Source: Thalassia testudinum (lineage: Eukaryota; Streptophyta; Magnoliopsida; Alismatales; Hydrocharitaceae). Taken from it: DNA of 64,000 bases. The notes under the pieces are model-generated. The model had not been told where the DNA came from, made no database searches, and saw only the letters and a list, made by a program, of their open reading frames with translations. The stretch covers positions 28,457,501-28,521,500 of the forward strand of contig JAZHRO010000056.1 in NCBI GenBank assembly GCA_037157565.1. Reading direction: 5' to 3'. This document shows positions 23,213 to 33,394 of this stretch, piece by piece. The translations under genes and the position numbers were made by a program. Within the stretch, counting starts at the first letter, position 1. Each line of letters begins with the position of its first letter.

Positions 23213-24936
23213 ATACCCCCATGCCTAAATCTTACTAGTCCCTAGCATGTGCAAGACAAAATGCATTGTATCAAGAGTTTACTAAAGGTTTATTAGTTTT
23301 TGTTTCATCCAAAAATTCATAATCCATAAAACCATGAATATATAATGTTGTAGCTTCTGTGACAGATCCAAGCGAAGAGTCAATACACATTTTAAGTTTG
23401 TACTTGATCCCTAGTAAAATTCCATTGGGATAGGCAAACCTCTTCTCTTCGGAAATAAACTATTCTCTGATTTTAGCCCCAACCTTTGGCTTAGGTAGCA
23501 CATGTCTAAGTTAACTAGATTTGTGTTTGGTGGCTCACTCTCTTCTGGTGCCACATGGAGACTAGTATTTCAAAATCTAGATTATTAGATTATTGAATAA
23601 CTTAACTTAGAGAAGGGCTGGAAAATTGTGCTCGCTTTAATCTTTTGTGCTTTTTCTTCATTTTCTTCCTGAGCTCACATCTTTCTATGTTTGCAACTGT
23701 ATTTGGTGGTCTTACATGGCATTACACTTTAATTAGGTTCTGATAACCCTATCACTAAGTCAGACTCCTCAACCTGTATTTAGGTGGTCAAAAATACAAA
23801 CAAATAGGTTAAGGCTGTATTTGGTGGTTTGTTGCTGATGGTAGGTGTTTTTGCCTTAAAACATTTGAACTTAATTAAGTCAAACTTCTTAACATAACAT
23901 TTTTTTGCTTTTCTTAATATATATATCTACTAGCACAATGTCATTACCAGCATAACATAATGCAACAATTCCACACGACATACATACTTTTATTTGTGAG
24001 GCATTATTTGGGATTTTTGGGGATCACAAAGAGGATCCTGAGTGGCTTATTTGGTGGAAGTGCCTACTCTCCGCACCAAGTAGGGAATGGATAGGACGTC
24101 ATATTTCTGACATTGACATCCATAACCTCCTTCAGCCAAGGATTCCATAGAGGACGGTCATGACCATCCACCTCAGTCCTAGTTTTATCAGAACCTGCTC
24201 TTTGTCTTTTTGGCTTATTTGGTGGCGCTTGTATAGAATTTCTCACAGATTTAGTACGCAAGAACTGTGAGTGAAAGCTATGCCCATCTCCGAGTATCAT
24301 TATTCAATTATTACAGATTAAAGATTCCTTACATTAGCCTTAGAGCCCCAGTAGACTCTTTACTATCATCTTACATATGATTTGGTGGATCACCTAGAAG
24401 ATGGTTCACTTAACTCCCTGATTGTTGTCCAAGGGATTAGGAGAAGAAGCAATGTTTCTTCTTGACAAACTAGAGATGTCTATCGATTTTCACAGTGGAT
24501 GCATTACAAATTCTACATGCAGATGTGAGGTTATATTGGATTCTAAGCTTAGGAATCTACTAAACAATAATTCCCTAATAAAACCTCTTGATAAAACGAT
24601 CTAATCCCCAACTTGTTGGCAGAAAATTTTAAATTTTTTTGGACTACCCGCTCCATGCCTAAGTGTTTGCATGTCCTCGTGCATGAATAAAAGAAATAAG
24701 GTAGGGTGTATGTGGATAGAAATCACCTGAAACTACTTCTGAGTTGTCATTTATCTCATGCCATCAATGCAATGGCATACGCAATATGCAAAACAATATG
24801 CAAAACATCATGTGAAAATGAAATATGCTATGTATATATGGTATGTGTACTTGTATACATGCTGAGTTTAATGGCTACAGCTAGGCAACTCATAAGTCAC
24901 ATGTCCTCAAGAAGATGTATTGTTTCCTCAGCAGGA
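23213..24936 (-). other. Post-pol noncoding region of element B
   Basis: No gene seen. Two things stand out. The complement of the conserved post-pol motif lies at 24641-24690 (minus strand GAGGACATGCAAACACTTAG then GCATGGAGCGGGTAG). The octamer TTTGGTGG occurs six times on the plus strand, at 23527, 23702, 23820, 24050, 24218 and 24381. The region ends at the polypurine tract 23230-23213. Confidence 0.65.
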
Positions 24937-26462
24937 GGAGGTTCCTGGGCAAAGAATGGTTTGAGGCACTGACCATTAACCGTAAAAACTTGCCTAGATT
25001 TCGAATCTCTAATTTGGACCGCCCCTTTAGGATATGGGTGGACCACCAAAAATGGCCCAATCCACTTGGACCTGGGCTTTCCCGCAAAGAATTTCAGTCG
25101 GGAGTCAAACAGCTAGACCTGCTAGTTAGGTGTGAACTCCTTCCTCTGGATGTGTCAATCATGGAAAGCTTTTGTCTTGTCTTTGTATATTTTTGCATTC
25201 TCGTAAGCTTCCCACCTAATCTCCTCTAACTCACTGAGCTGGAGCTTTCTTTCATAACCTCCAGCCTCGTGGTTTAAATTACACTTCTGCACCGCCCAAA
25301 AGGCATGGTGTTCCAACTCCACAGGAAGGTGATAGGCCTTTGCATACACCATGCGGTATGGAAACATTCCGAGTGGGGCCTTATACGTGGTCCGATATGC
25401 CCAAAGTGCATCAATCAACCGATTGGTCCAGTCCTTCCTATCAGGTCAAACCATCTTTTGAAGGATAAGCTTGATTTGATGGTTTGATACTTCGACCTGC
25501 CCACTGGTCTGTGGGTGATACGGGGTAGCAATGAGGTGCTGCACCCCATATTTCTTCAATAATGAACTAAAATGGGCTTGGATGAAGTGGCTTCCCCCAT
25601 CACTTATCCGGGCACTGGGAACTTCAAATCTCGCAAAAATGAATTCCCGGATGAATGATATAATAGTCTTATAACCGGCTCACTTTGGCAGGATAGCTTC
25701 TACCCACTTTGAGACAGTCTACTGTGAGGAGTATGTAGTCAAAGCCTTGCAAGTTTGGGAAGGGGCATATAAAGTCGATGCCCTAGGCATCGAACACTTC
25801 TACAACCAGAATGGATTGAAGAGGCATCATACTCTTTGGGTCATAGAACCAACTTCCTGGCATCGCTTACAACACTTAGAAATTCGTGTGTATCTCTGAA
25901 AATGGTCTACCAGAAAAATCCCGATTGAAAAATCTTTGCAACGATCTTTTGGCCTGAGAAATGACCCCCACAAGAATCGCTTTGGTAGAAGGATACCACA
26001 CTGGAGAGTTCCAAATTAGGGACGCATCTACGGATGATCTGGTCAGCCCCAAAGTGAAAGAACAATGGGTCATCCAAAAAATAAAATTTAGCCTCTGATA
26101 TAAATTTGAGCTTTGGATCCTTGGATAATCCCGTAGGTAGCCTACTTGTGACAATATAGTTTGCAATATTAACATACCAAGGAAACTCAGTAGAGTTGAT
26201 AGATAACAGAGACTCGTCCAGAAATTGGTCTGATATCAGCGGGGAGTACGTAATGTAGTCTAGGTCAAGCCGAGACCAGTGATTTGCCACAACATTATGT
26301 GTTTCGTCTTTGTCGTGGATTTTGAAATCAAACTCATGCAAAAGAAGGGTCCATCTGATAAGGCGGGGTTTGGCATCCTTCTTTTGCCAATAAATGACAG
26401 ACGGTGGATTGGTCAGTGTAGATGATAACTTTAGACTCGAGTAAGTATGACTTAAATTTCTC
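24937..26462 (-). pseudogene. Broken integrase of element B
   Basis: Minus strand. RNase H end and integrase N-terminus: FDFKIHDKDETHNVVANHWSRL (26335-26270), ADQIIRRCVPNLELSSVV, then GGHFSGQKIVAKIFQSGFFW (25965-25907), the start of the HHCC finger. The core is heavily damaged (25900-25420), with GIDF near 25780 and a TNG-like stretch near 25500. The C-terminal part is an open frame 25418-25155: [34 protein letters not shown], then KTKAFHD. It ends near 24937 with the GPFLV-type tail. Confidence 0.82.
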
Positions 26463-27055
26463 CTACCCGAATACCACGGCTAGCAACTGTTTCTCAGTTA
26501 CTATATAGTTACGTTGAGCCTCATTCAGTGTTTTGCTAGCGTAATATATTACAAATGGATGCTCCTCCCAATGCCGGCCAGGAATGGCTCGGATAGCGAA
26601 GTCAGAGGCATCACACATTATCTCGAAGTCAAGAGACCAGTCAGGATGTTGGAGAATAGGTGCACTTGGGACAGCACTTCGCAAGGTCTCAAAAGTGCTA
26701 TGACATGAAGAGTCAAAATCAAAGGGTGTGTTGGTTACCAAAAGATTCGTTAATGGACGAGCAATTTTTGAGAAATCTCGAATGAATCTTCGATAAAATC
26801 CAACATGCGCTAAGAATGATCTGATTTGCCTAACTGAGTTAGGCGGAGGTAATCATGAAATTATTTCAAACTTAGCCCAGTCGACCACGAGTCCATTAGA
26901 GAAGATCTTGTGACCAAGCACGATGCCATCCATCACCATAAAATGGATTTTCTCTCATGAAAGTACTAGGTTAACCTGTATACACCTCCTTAGAATCTTT
27001 GTGAGGTTATCAAGACAAGATGAGAAATTGTCCCCAAAAATGGAGTAGTTCATGA
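26463..27055 (-). pseudogene. RT C-terminal part and RNase H of element B
   Basis: Minus strand. Directly after the Copia insertion the RT resumes as MNYSIFGDNFSSCLDNLT (27054-27002); the first residues stand where relatives have MDDFSVFG, so both catalytic Asp are changed. SHEKIHFMVMDGIVLGHKI (about 26957-26900) and LRQIRSFLAHVGFYRRFI follow. The RNase H open frame 26741-26463 has DFEIMCDASDFAIRA (catalytic Asp), [32 protein letters not shown]. Stops at 26860-26840 and elsewhere. Confidence 0.83.
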
Positions 27056-28743
27056 TGTTGGTGCTAGAGCACCACGATCATTTATTTTGATGATAACAAA
27101 ACACGTGTTATTTAACAATTGCAATTTGAGTCCTAGATTTCAGGTCAATTGCAAATGTGGACGTGTTTAGACGGAACTCGAGCTCGCATCCAGGATGGAT
27201 TGGAGGAGCTTAATGAAGAATAGAGGAGGTTCGCGTGGAGCGACAGATTAAAGATAGAAGACAAGAAGAATAGGATAGATTCCTTTTAATCCTTTCTTGT
27301 ACCTCTTGTCTTTATTTTATTGCTCTTATTTTCCTTAGAATATTATGTTAAAGAGCCTCAAAGAACCCTAAAAGTAGTCCTAGGAACACCCGCACAACCC
27401 TAGGATACTTAGGTTTTCTATAGAATACTTAGAAAACCAATATAGGGTTCAAACAGAGTTTACAGACGTCTAATTCCAAAATCAGACTTCTGATAGAGTA
27501 TTTTAAGACGTCTGACTGTTGTTTCAGACGTCTGATAACTATTAGGCTGGACTTAGTATTCTGTCTGATGAAATCAGACGTCCAGACCTTAGTACAGACG
27601 TCTTAGAAGACGTCTGATCGACTTGCTAGACGTCCAACTAGTGGACCATTGGCTAGCTTGGCAAACACTGCAGAATATGACCGTTAGAGCCTTATCAGAA
27701 GTCCATAGGCCTTTCCAGATGTTTGATAATTGACCATTTTGCCTCGACTGTCCCGAAAATCTCTTCTCAGAGATTTTTTAGCCGTTGCAAATCCATTCTG
27801 TAGAAAAAGTTGGTTTCCAGATGTCCGGGAATAGTGCTAGATGTCTTGTATGTCGTCTGATCAACTTGAACAAAAACCCTGTTAAGATCTGATTCAAGTC
27901 AGGAGGAAACCCGCATAGAATCAGACGTCTGACCTTTAAATTAGACGTCTTAAAGTGGCCTTCCAGACGTCTGATGCTAGAATTAGACGTCTGATCACCC
28001 TGTCAAGTGTAATCATTGTCCTGATTTCGGCCTGATTCTCTTGGGCTTTGCACCCAACGGCTATAGAAACTTTTCCAAGCCTTCCAAAGCCTTCCTAAGG
28101 CCTCTATAAATAGAGGGGAACCTTTGCAACACAAACACACTTGGATACACCTAAGCAACATACTTTCTACCCTTTGATGTCCAAGAAAAGATCTTGCTCT
28201 CCAAGCTTAAGTTCCATCACCTAGAGAGCTAAATTACCTTTGCACACTCGCTCTCCCGCCGTTGTTCACGAGAGAAACATTGCGCCATCGCGTGGCACAC
28301 GCACCGCGTCATCAACTCGACGCACTCCTTGCAAAGGGGAGTTTCCTATTTCCTATAGAAGCTAGGCTTAAATTACTTTGTTGGCTCTATAGGATTACTT
28401 GTTTTATTTTATCTTTGTCTTCTGGTTGGGTATTCTCTTTGCGAATTCCCGTCTCCTTCGTGGGACAAAATCCTTCTCGTAGAGAGAAGGGGTTGAGGAA
28501 CGCTACCCTCATACTTGTAGCGTGGTTGTATTGAGGTTGAATCACCCTCATTTAAAGTGATTCGATTTAGTGGATTTTGATCAACTTGGTTGATCGGAAA
28601 ATCCTAACTCGAGAGGGTTATGTGGTGGTTTTCACCCGGTTTGGGTTTCCACCTAAAAATAATTGAGTATATTGTGTGATTGAATTTTTTGTATTACAAT
28701 ACTCTATAATTTCACTATTCACACCCCCTCTAGTGCAATTTCA
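27056..28743 (+). repeat. 5' LTR of the Copia-type element (1688 bp)
   Basis: TG...CA ended. Bases 27059-27074 form a hairpin (TGGTGCT, AG, AGCACCA). Eleven exact GACGTC palindromes lie between 27465 and 27991, mostly inside CAGACGTCTGA contexts. A TATA box TATAAATAG is at 28105-28113, itself inside an inverted repeat CCTCTAT-AA-ATAGAGG. A CCAACGG and pyrimidine-rich leader follow. The small ORF 28262-28534 repeats in the other LTR at 31454-31726 and is not thought to be coding. Confidence 0.92.
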
Positions 28744-28745
28744 TT

Positions 28746-28757
28746 TGGTATAAAAGT
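28746..28757 (+). promoter_or_regulatory. Primer-binding site of the Copia-type element (initiator tRNA-Met type, decayed)
   Basis: TGGTATAAAAGT begins two bases after the LTR end. The usual plant Copia primer site, complementary to initiator tRNA-Met, starts TGGTATCAGAGC; three of the 12 positions differ. Confidence 0.75.
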
Positions 28758-28797
28758 AGGTTCTTGCAAGATCGGAGTAACACCCGGTAAGAAGATC

Positions 28798-29913
28798 ATG
28801 GAGGGAAGCATAGCCGCAATCGGAATCTCCGAAGGGCAGTCGACCGTCCGACCAGCCTATTTTGACGGGAGGGACTTCGAATATTGGAAGTTGAGGATGA
28901 AGACATGGCTCCAAGCCACTGAATTCGAGATATGGGGATGTTGCGAAACCCCATACGAGATCCCGAAGCCACCCCAAGGAGGCTACTCGCAGCTGCAGAT
29001 TCGAGAGCTTTCACTCAACGCAAAGGCAATGAATGCCTTGTATTGCGCGCTGAGTCCGAAAGAGTTCGAGAAAATCCAAGAATGCACTACCGCACACGAG
29101 ATATGGAGGAGGTTGGAAGGCACTCATGAGGAGACGAGCTCGGAAGAAGATCTCGAGGAGAAGGAAACCGCGTGCCTTGGTTTCATGGCAATCGGAGAAA
29201 GTGACGACGACAGCTACAATGAGGTAAATCTCGATCTACAAGAAGCTTTTAATGAACTTTTTGAAGTTAGTAAATCACTAAAAAGAGAAAATAATAGCAT
29301 TAAAAAGAACCTTAGTTTTCTTAAAAATGAAAATGATAGGTTAGAAAAACAACTTAAGGACATAGAAGCTAGTCCTAAAAATGATAACCTATTATTAGAA
29401 AATCATAAACTCATCAATGAAAATAATAAATTGATTGAAGAAAATGATAGTTTAAAGTTAGAAATTTCTGACTTACAGACTAAGATGCATACTATAGAAA
29501 AAGAAATCGCATATCTTAGGGAAAACTCTAACAAATTACTCAACAAAGCAGATAACCTATATAGCCCTAAGGTTGAGAAAGGATCTTCGTCAAGGAGACC
29601 CGCTAATCGATCCGGATCCAAGCTCACTTGCATACCGATGAAAAAATTAGAATCTTGTTTTGTAGGGTTCAGGGATGACTACAACACGAAGGACTGGACC
29701 TACAAGCTAAAGGCTGGTCAACTCGAGTTGGGAGAACCAAGGAGTAGACCAAGGAGGAGAACAAGACGACCGACGAGACGGCGAACAAACGACGGACCCG
29801 CCGCACGTCGACCACCAGACTGGAGACCGGTGCCAATTCCCGGGCCTCCAACCTATGGATGGGAGCCCCATCCGATGTGGCATCCACCACCACCATTCGG
29901 GCCATTTTATTAG
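28798..29913 (+). CDS. Copia-type Gag, internally deleted (371 aa)
   Basis: Gag would form the particle shell. Residues about 15-115 match the N-terminal Copia gag domain: RPAYFDGRDFEYWKLRMKTW, then AKAMNALYCALSPKEFEKIQ and AHEIWRRLEGTHEE. The sequence then jumps directly to an acidic segment (SSEEDLEEKETACLGFMAIGESDDD), which in complete relatives lies after the zinc knuckle; the rest of the gag domain and the CCHC knuckle are missing, yet the frame is kept. Residues about 145-260 are a long, Lys/Glu/Asn-rich predicted coiled coil. The tail is Arg-rich (RPRRRTRRPTRRRTN) and ends in a Pro/Trp/His-rich stretch. The start is the ATG 54 bases after the LTR. No stop interrupts it. Confidence 0.85.
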   Translation: MEGSIAAIGISEGQSTVRPAYFDGRDFEYWKLRMKTWLQATEFEIWGCCETPYEIPKPPQGGYSQLQIRELSLNAKAMNALYCALSPKEFEKIQECTTAHEIWRRLEGTHEETSSEEDLEEKETACLGFMAIGESDDDSYNEVNLDLQEAFNELFEVSKSLKRENNSIKKNLSFLKNENDRLEKQLKDIEASPKNDNLLLENHKLINENNKLIEENDSLKLEISDLQTKMHTIEKEIAYLRENSNKLLNKADNLYSPKVEKGSSSRRPANRSGSKLTCIPMKKLESCFVGFRDDYNTKDWTYKLKAGQLELGEPRSRPRRRTRRPTRRRTNDGPAARRPPDWRPVPIPGPPTYGWEPHPMWHPPPPFGPFY

Positions 29914-30247
29914 CCATGGTAGGTGAGGTAAAAATTCTTAACCCTATCTTATTATCATAAGCATTTAGATAGGGGGAGTTAAAAAATGATGAGCTAATTG
30001 TCAATTTTTAAGGGGGAGATGCAAGTTAGCTAAGTTTCCTTTAGTAAGGGGGAGAAAAATAATAGCTATCTTGTTACAAAAAGGGGGAGAATATCACCTT
30101 TGTTAAAATAAATTCATAGAAGAGCATGTCTTAAGGGGGAGTTATAGGAAATTTAAAACCAATCAAACCTTTTTGATAATGTCAAAAAGGGGGAGGATTT
30201 TTATGCATTATTATTTACGGTTTTGTCATCATCAAAAAGGGGAAGAT
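29914..30247 (+). promoter_or_regulatory. Array of seven polypurine tracts before the 3' LTR of the Copia-type element
   Basis: AGGGGGAG-type tracts are at 29971, 30011, 30047, 30081, 30134, 30186 and 30236, about 35-60 bases apart; the last (AAAAAGGGGAAGAT) abuts the LTR and would serve as the plus-strand primer. Such repeats are known from SIRE-type elements. Nothing else is visible in this stretch. Confidence 0.8.
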
Positions 30248-31935
30248 TGTTGGTGCTAGAGCACCACGATCATTTGTTTTGATGATAACAAAACACGTGC
30301 TATTTAACATTTGCAATTTGAGTCCTAGATTTCAGGTCAATTGCAAATGTGGACGTGTTTAGACGGAACTTGAGCTCGCATCCAGGATGGATTGGAGGAG
30401 CTTAATGAAGAACAGAGGAGGTTCGCGTGGAGCGACAGATTGAAGACAGAAGACAAGAAGAATAGGATTGATTCTTTTTAATCCTTTCTTGTATCTCTTG
30501 TCTTTATTTTCTTGCTCTTATTTTCCTTAGAATATTATGTTAAAGAGCCTTAAAGAACCCTAAAAGTAGTCCTAGGAACACCCGCACAACCCTAGGATAC
30601 TTCGGTTTTCTATAGAATACTTGGAAAACCAATATAGGGTTCAAACAGAGTTTACAGACGTCTAATTCCAAAATCAGACGTCTGATAAAGTATTTTAAGA
30701 CGTCAGACTGTTGTTTCAGACATCTGATAACTATTAGGCTGGACTTAGTATTCTGTCGGATGAAATCAGACGTCCAGACCTTAGTACAGACGTCTTAGAA
30801 GATGTCTGATGGACTTGCCAGACGTCCAATTAGTGGACCGTTGGCTAGCTTGGCAAACACTGTAGAATATGACCGTTAGAGCCTTATCAGATGTCCATAG
30901 GCCTTTCCAGACGTTTGATAATCGACCGTTTTGCCTCGACTGTCCCGAAAATCTCTTCTCAGAGATTTTCTAGCCGTTGCAAATCCATTCCGTAGAAAAT
31001 GTTGGTTTCCAGACGTCCGGGAATAGTGTCAGACATCCTGTATGTCGTCTGATCAACTTGAACAAAAACCCTGTTAAGATCTGATTCAAGTCAGGAGGAA
31101 ACCCGCATAGAATCAGACGTCTGACCTTTAAATCAGACGTCTTAAAGTGGCCTTCCAGACGTCTGATGCTAGAATTAGACCTCTGATCACCCTGTCAAGT
31201 GTAATCATTGTCCTGATTTCGGCCTGATTCTCTTGGGCTTTGCACCCAACGGCTATAGAACCTTTTCGAAGCCTTCCAAAGCCTTCCTAAGGCCTCTATA
31301 AATAGAGGGGAACCTTTGCAACACAAACACACTTGGATACACCTAAGCAACATACTTTCTACGCTTTGATGTCCAAGAAAAGATCTTGCTCTCCAAGCTT
31401 AAGTTCCATCACCAAGAGAGCTAAATTACCTTTGTGCACTCGCTCTCCCACCGTTGTTCACAAGAGCGACATTGCGCCATCGCGTGGCACACGCACCGCG
31501 TCATCAACTCGACGCACTCCTTGCAAAGGGGAGTTTCCTATTTCCTATAGAAGCTAGGTTTAAATTACTTTGTTGGCTCTATAGGATTACTTGTTTTATT
31601 TTATCTTTGTCTTTTGGTTGGGTATTCGCTTTGCGAATTCCCGTCTCCTTCGTGGGACAAAATCCTTCTCGTGGAGAGAAGGGGTTGAGGAATGCTAGCC
31701 TCGTACTTGTAGCGTGGTTGTATTGAGGTTGAATCACCCTCGTTTAAAGTGATTCGGTTTAGTGGATTTTGGTCAACTTGGTTGATCGGAAAATCCTAAC
31801 TCGAGAGGGTTAGGTGGTGGTTTTCACCCGGTTTGGGTTTCCACCTAAAAACAATTGATTATATTGTGTGATTGAATTTTTTGTTTTACAATACTCTACA
31901 ATTTCACTATTCACCCCCCCTCTAGTGCAATTTCA
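30248..31935 (+). repeat. 3' LTR of the Copia-type element (1688 bp)
   Basis: Same length and ends as 27056-28743. Start hairpin at 30251-30266. Ten exact GACGTC sites lie between 30657 and 31163; some sites are intact here and mutated in the other LTR and vice versa. TATA box at 31297-31305. Followed directly by the CATGA duplication and the resumed RT of element B. Confidence 0.92.
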
Positions 31936-32582
31936 CATGAATGCTTCCACGTAGTACCCGATCATGTCTTAAAAGATGGCCATCATGCATCGTTGAAATG
32001 TAGCTGGTGCATTGCAGAGGTAGAAAGGCATCCGCTCAAAAGAGAATGTTCCTAAGGGACACGTAAAAGTTGTCTTGTTTTGGCCTCTGGGTTGATTGCA
32101 ACTTAATTGTACCTGGACTATCCAACCAAAAAGCAAAAGAAATTACGCCCGGCTAGCCCTTCTAGAATCTGATCAATAAATGGCAAAGGAAAATGATCAT
32201 TTTGGTAGCCGAGTTTAGCTTCCTCTAGTCAATGCAGACCTACCAAGAAGTTGTGGCATGGGTCAGGATGGATTCGCCCAATTCATTTTTTATTACGGTG
32301 AGTCCTGCCTTTTTGGGCACTATCTGAATGGGACTCACCCACTAGCTGCTTGAAATTGGGTAGATAATGTTTGTGTTCAACCATTTAATGATCTCCTTCT
32401 TGACAACCTCCAACATATTTGGAATTAGGTGTCTCTGAGGTTGTCTCGAAGTTCTCACCCCTTCATCAGTGTAGATATGGTGAGTGCAATATGAGGGGCA
32501 AATTTCGTGGAGATCAGCAATGCCCTACCCGATAGCATCCCTATGTGCTTACAGAATGGATATCAACTGGCGTTCCTGATCC
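31936..32582 (-). pseudogene. RT N-terminal part of element B
   Basis: Minus strand, before the Copia insertion: DQERQLISIL (32580-32550), HRDAIG and ADLHEICPSYCTHHIYTDEG (32530-32460), LRQPQR-type stretch, VSPIQIVPKKAGLTV (32340-32300), then the degraded LDGYSG region (about 32125), and MIGYYVEAFM (31965-31936), which is the sequence leading into the FMDD box. The stretch is colinear with element 5 (60500-61130). At least five stops. Confidence 0.84.
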
Positions 32583-32830
32583 GGAGTCAAGAGAGGACGA
32601 TACGCCCAAATTGGTGCCAGAATCAGTCCCATTCCCTGAGGCTCTACTAAGGGAGCCAAAAGGCAAAAAGAAAGATGCGCAGGCCTTTGATAACCTATGT
32701 AATTTGTTCAAGGATGTTGAAATCAAGGTACCCTGCTAGAGGCTATCGACCACATACTTACTGTCACCTGATTTTTCAAACACTACACAACACCCAGGTG
32801 ACAGTCAAAGAAAACTAAGAATCCGATGAC
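32583..32830 (+). pseudogene. Inverted gag-protease linker fragment of an Athila-type element
   Basis: Plus strand, opposite to element B. It reads VPFPEALLREPKGKKKDAQAF then LCNLFKDVEIKVPC and, after a frame change, DHILTVT, FFKHYTTP. This matches FPEALT...LKSLFKEVHIQVPLLEAIDHIPAVTMF in element 5 (59335-59480). It is back to back with the RT tether of element B at 32582, so a rearrangement rather than a simple insertion joined the two pieces. Sequence similarity to known genes stops near 32820. Confidence 0.75.
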
Positions 32831-33394
32831 CGTAACCACTCCCGAGCACGCGCCAGCCACTCCACACCTCCTGCACTCACGAAACCGGGCACAGGCGGTT
32901 GCGCGAAGCCGAGTGGCATTGTAGCCACTATTCACGCTAGTCAGCAAAACATTAAGGCTACAGTGCGGTGACCGGTAAGTTTCTCACTTATCCGGTCACC
33001 CGATGTGCCACAACCGGTCCCAACCCACGCCCGCGTCCCATCCCGCGCCCGTTGTAGTGCCCGCCAGTGCGTCTCCCTTCGCCTGCGTAAGCTCGCCCAC
33101 TTCAGCCTCTGCATGCGCCTGCTCCCTTCGCCTGCGAATGCTCGCCCGCACTCGACTCTTCATGCAGTGCGATGCACTGCGGTCCTTCTCCCTTGCGCTC
33201 ACTCCCTCCAGCGCGCGTCTTCGGGCGCCTACGTGCAGCGTGGTGCGCTGTGGCCATCAGACGACGCCCTAAGGACGTGGACGACTTAACTCTAGCCTTC
33301 TTCTCTCAGCAGACGCTCTCTCTCTCCCTCTCTCACAGCACTCTCTCACACTCTCTGCACAAACATACACACACACACTCACACTCTCATACAC
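32831..33394 (+). other. GC-rich noncoding tract with an imperfect duplication
   Basis: No convincing gene. The tract is much richer in G+C than its surroundings. TTCGCCTGCGTAAGCTCGCC (33077-33096) recurs imperfectly at 33127-33146. Overlapping open frames in more than one frame exist because of the low stop content and encode Ala/Ser/Cys-rich chance peptides. It ends in a CT- and CA-rich simple-sequence stretch (33300-33394). Could be part of an unknown LTR. Confidence 0.5.
32967..33000. repeat. Strong inverted repeat (hairpin)
   Basis: GGTGACCGGTAAGT (32967-32980) and its reverse complement with a single bulged base (32986-33000) enclose a five-base loop TTCTC. The left arm contains GGTAAGT, a perfect consensus for a plant 5' splice site. 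No partner protein or element end is recognised. Confidence 0.8.

Larger units (their letters stand above)
27051..31940 (+). mobile_element. Gag-only Copia-type LTR retrotransposon (27056-31935) with CATGA target duplication
   Basis: Two LTRs of equal length (1688 bp each, 27056-28743 and 30248-31935), both starting TGTTGGTGCTAGAGCACC and ending CAATTTCA, enclose a 1504-bp inner part with a primer site, one ORF and a run of polypurine tracts. CATGA flanks it at 27051-27055 and 31936-31940, a perfect 5-bp duplication. There is no protease, integrase, RT or RNase H, so it must have moved using enzymes of a relative. LTR copies differ by only a few percent where I compared them, so this is one of the younger insertions. 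The multiple purine tracts and gag sequence suggest the SIRE/Maximus or Tork side of Copia. Confidence 0.93.
21600..32582 (-). mobile_element. Element B: Athila-type retrotransposon on the minus strand, split by a Copia-type element
   Basis: Order on the minus strand: RT N-part (32582-31936), Copia-type insertion, RT C-part, RNase H, integrase (to about 24937), post-pol region, polypurine tract (23230-23213) and LTR (23212-21600). Its protein stretches, for example [16 protein letters not shown] and [28 protein letters not shown], are closer to element 5 than to elements 1-3. Gag, leader and 5' LTR are not found; at 32582 the sequence switches to an inverted piece of a related element. Confidence 0.83.

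Noticed and set aside
27465..27991. GACGTC repeats as a CRISPR-like array
   Set aside because: Spacing is irregular, repeats are 6-11 bases, and the context is a eukaryotic LTR.
28262..28534. 90-codon ORF present twice (also 31454-31726)
   Set aside because: It is the same stretch of the two Copia-type LTRs, downstream of the TATA box; repetition reflects the LTR pair, not a conserved gene.
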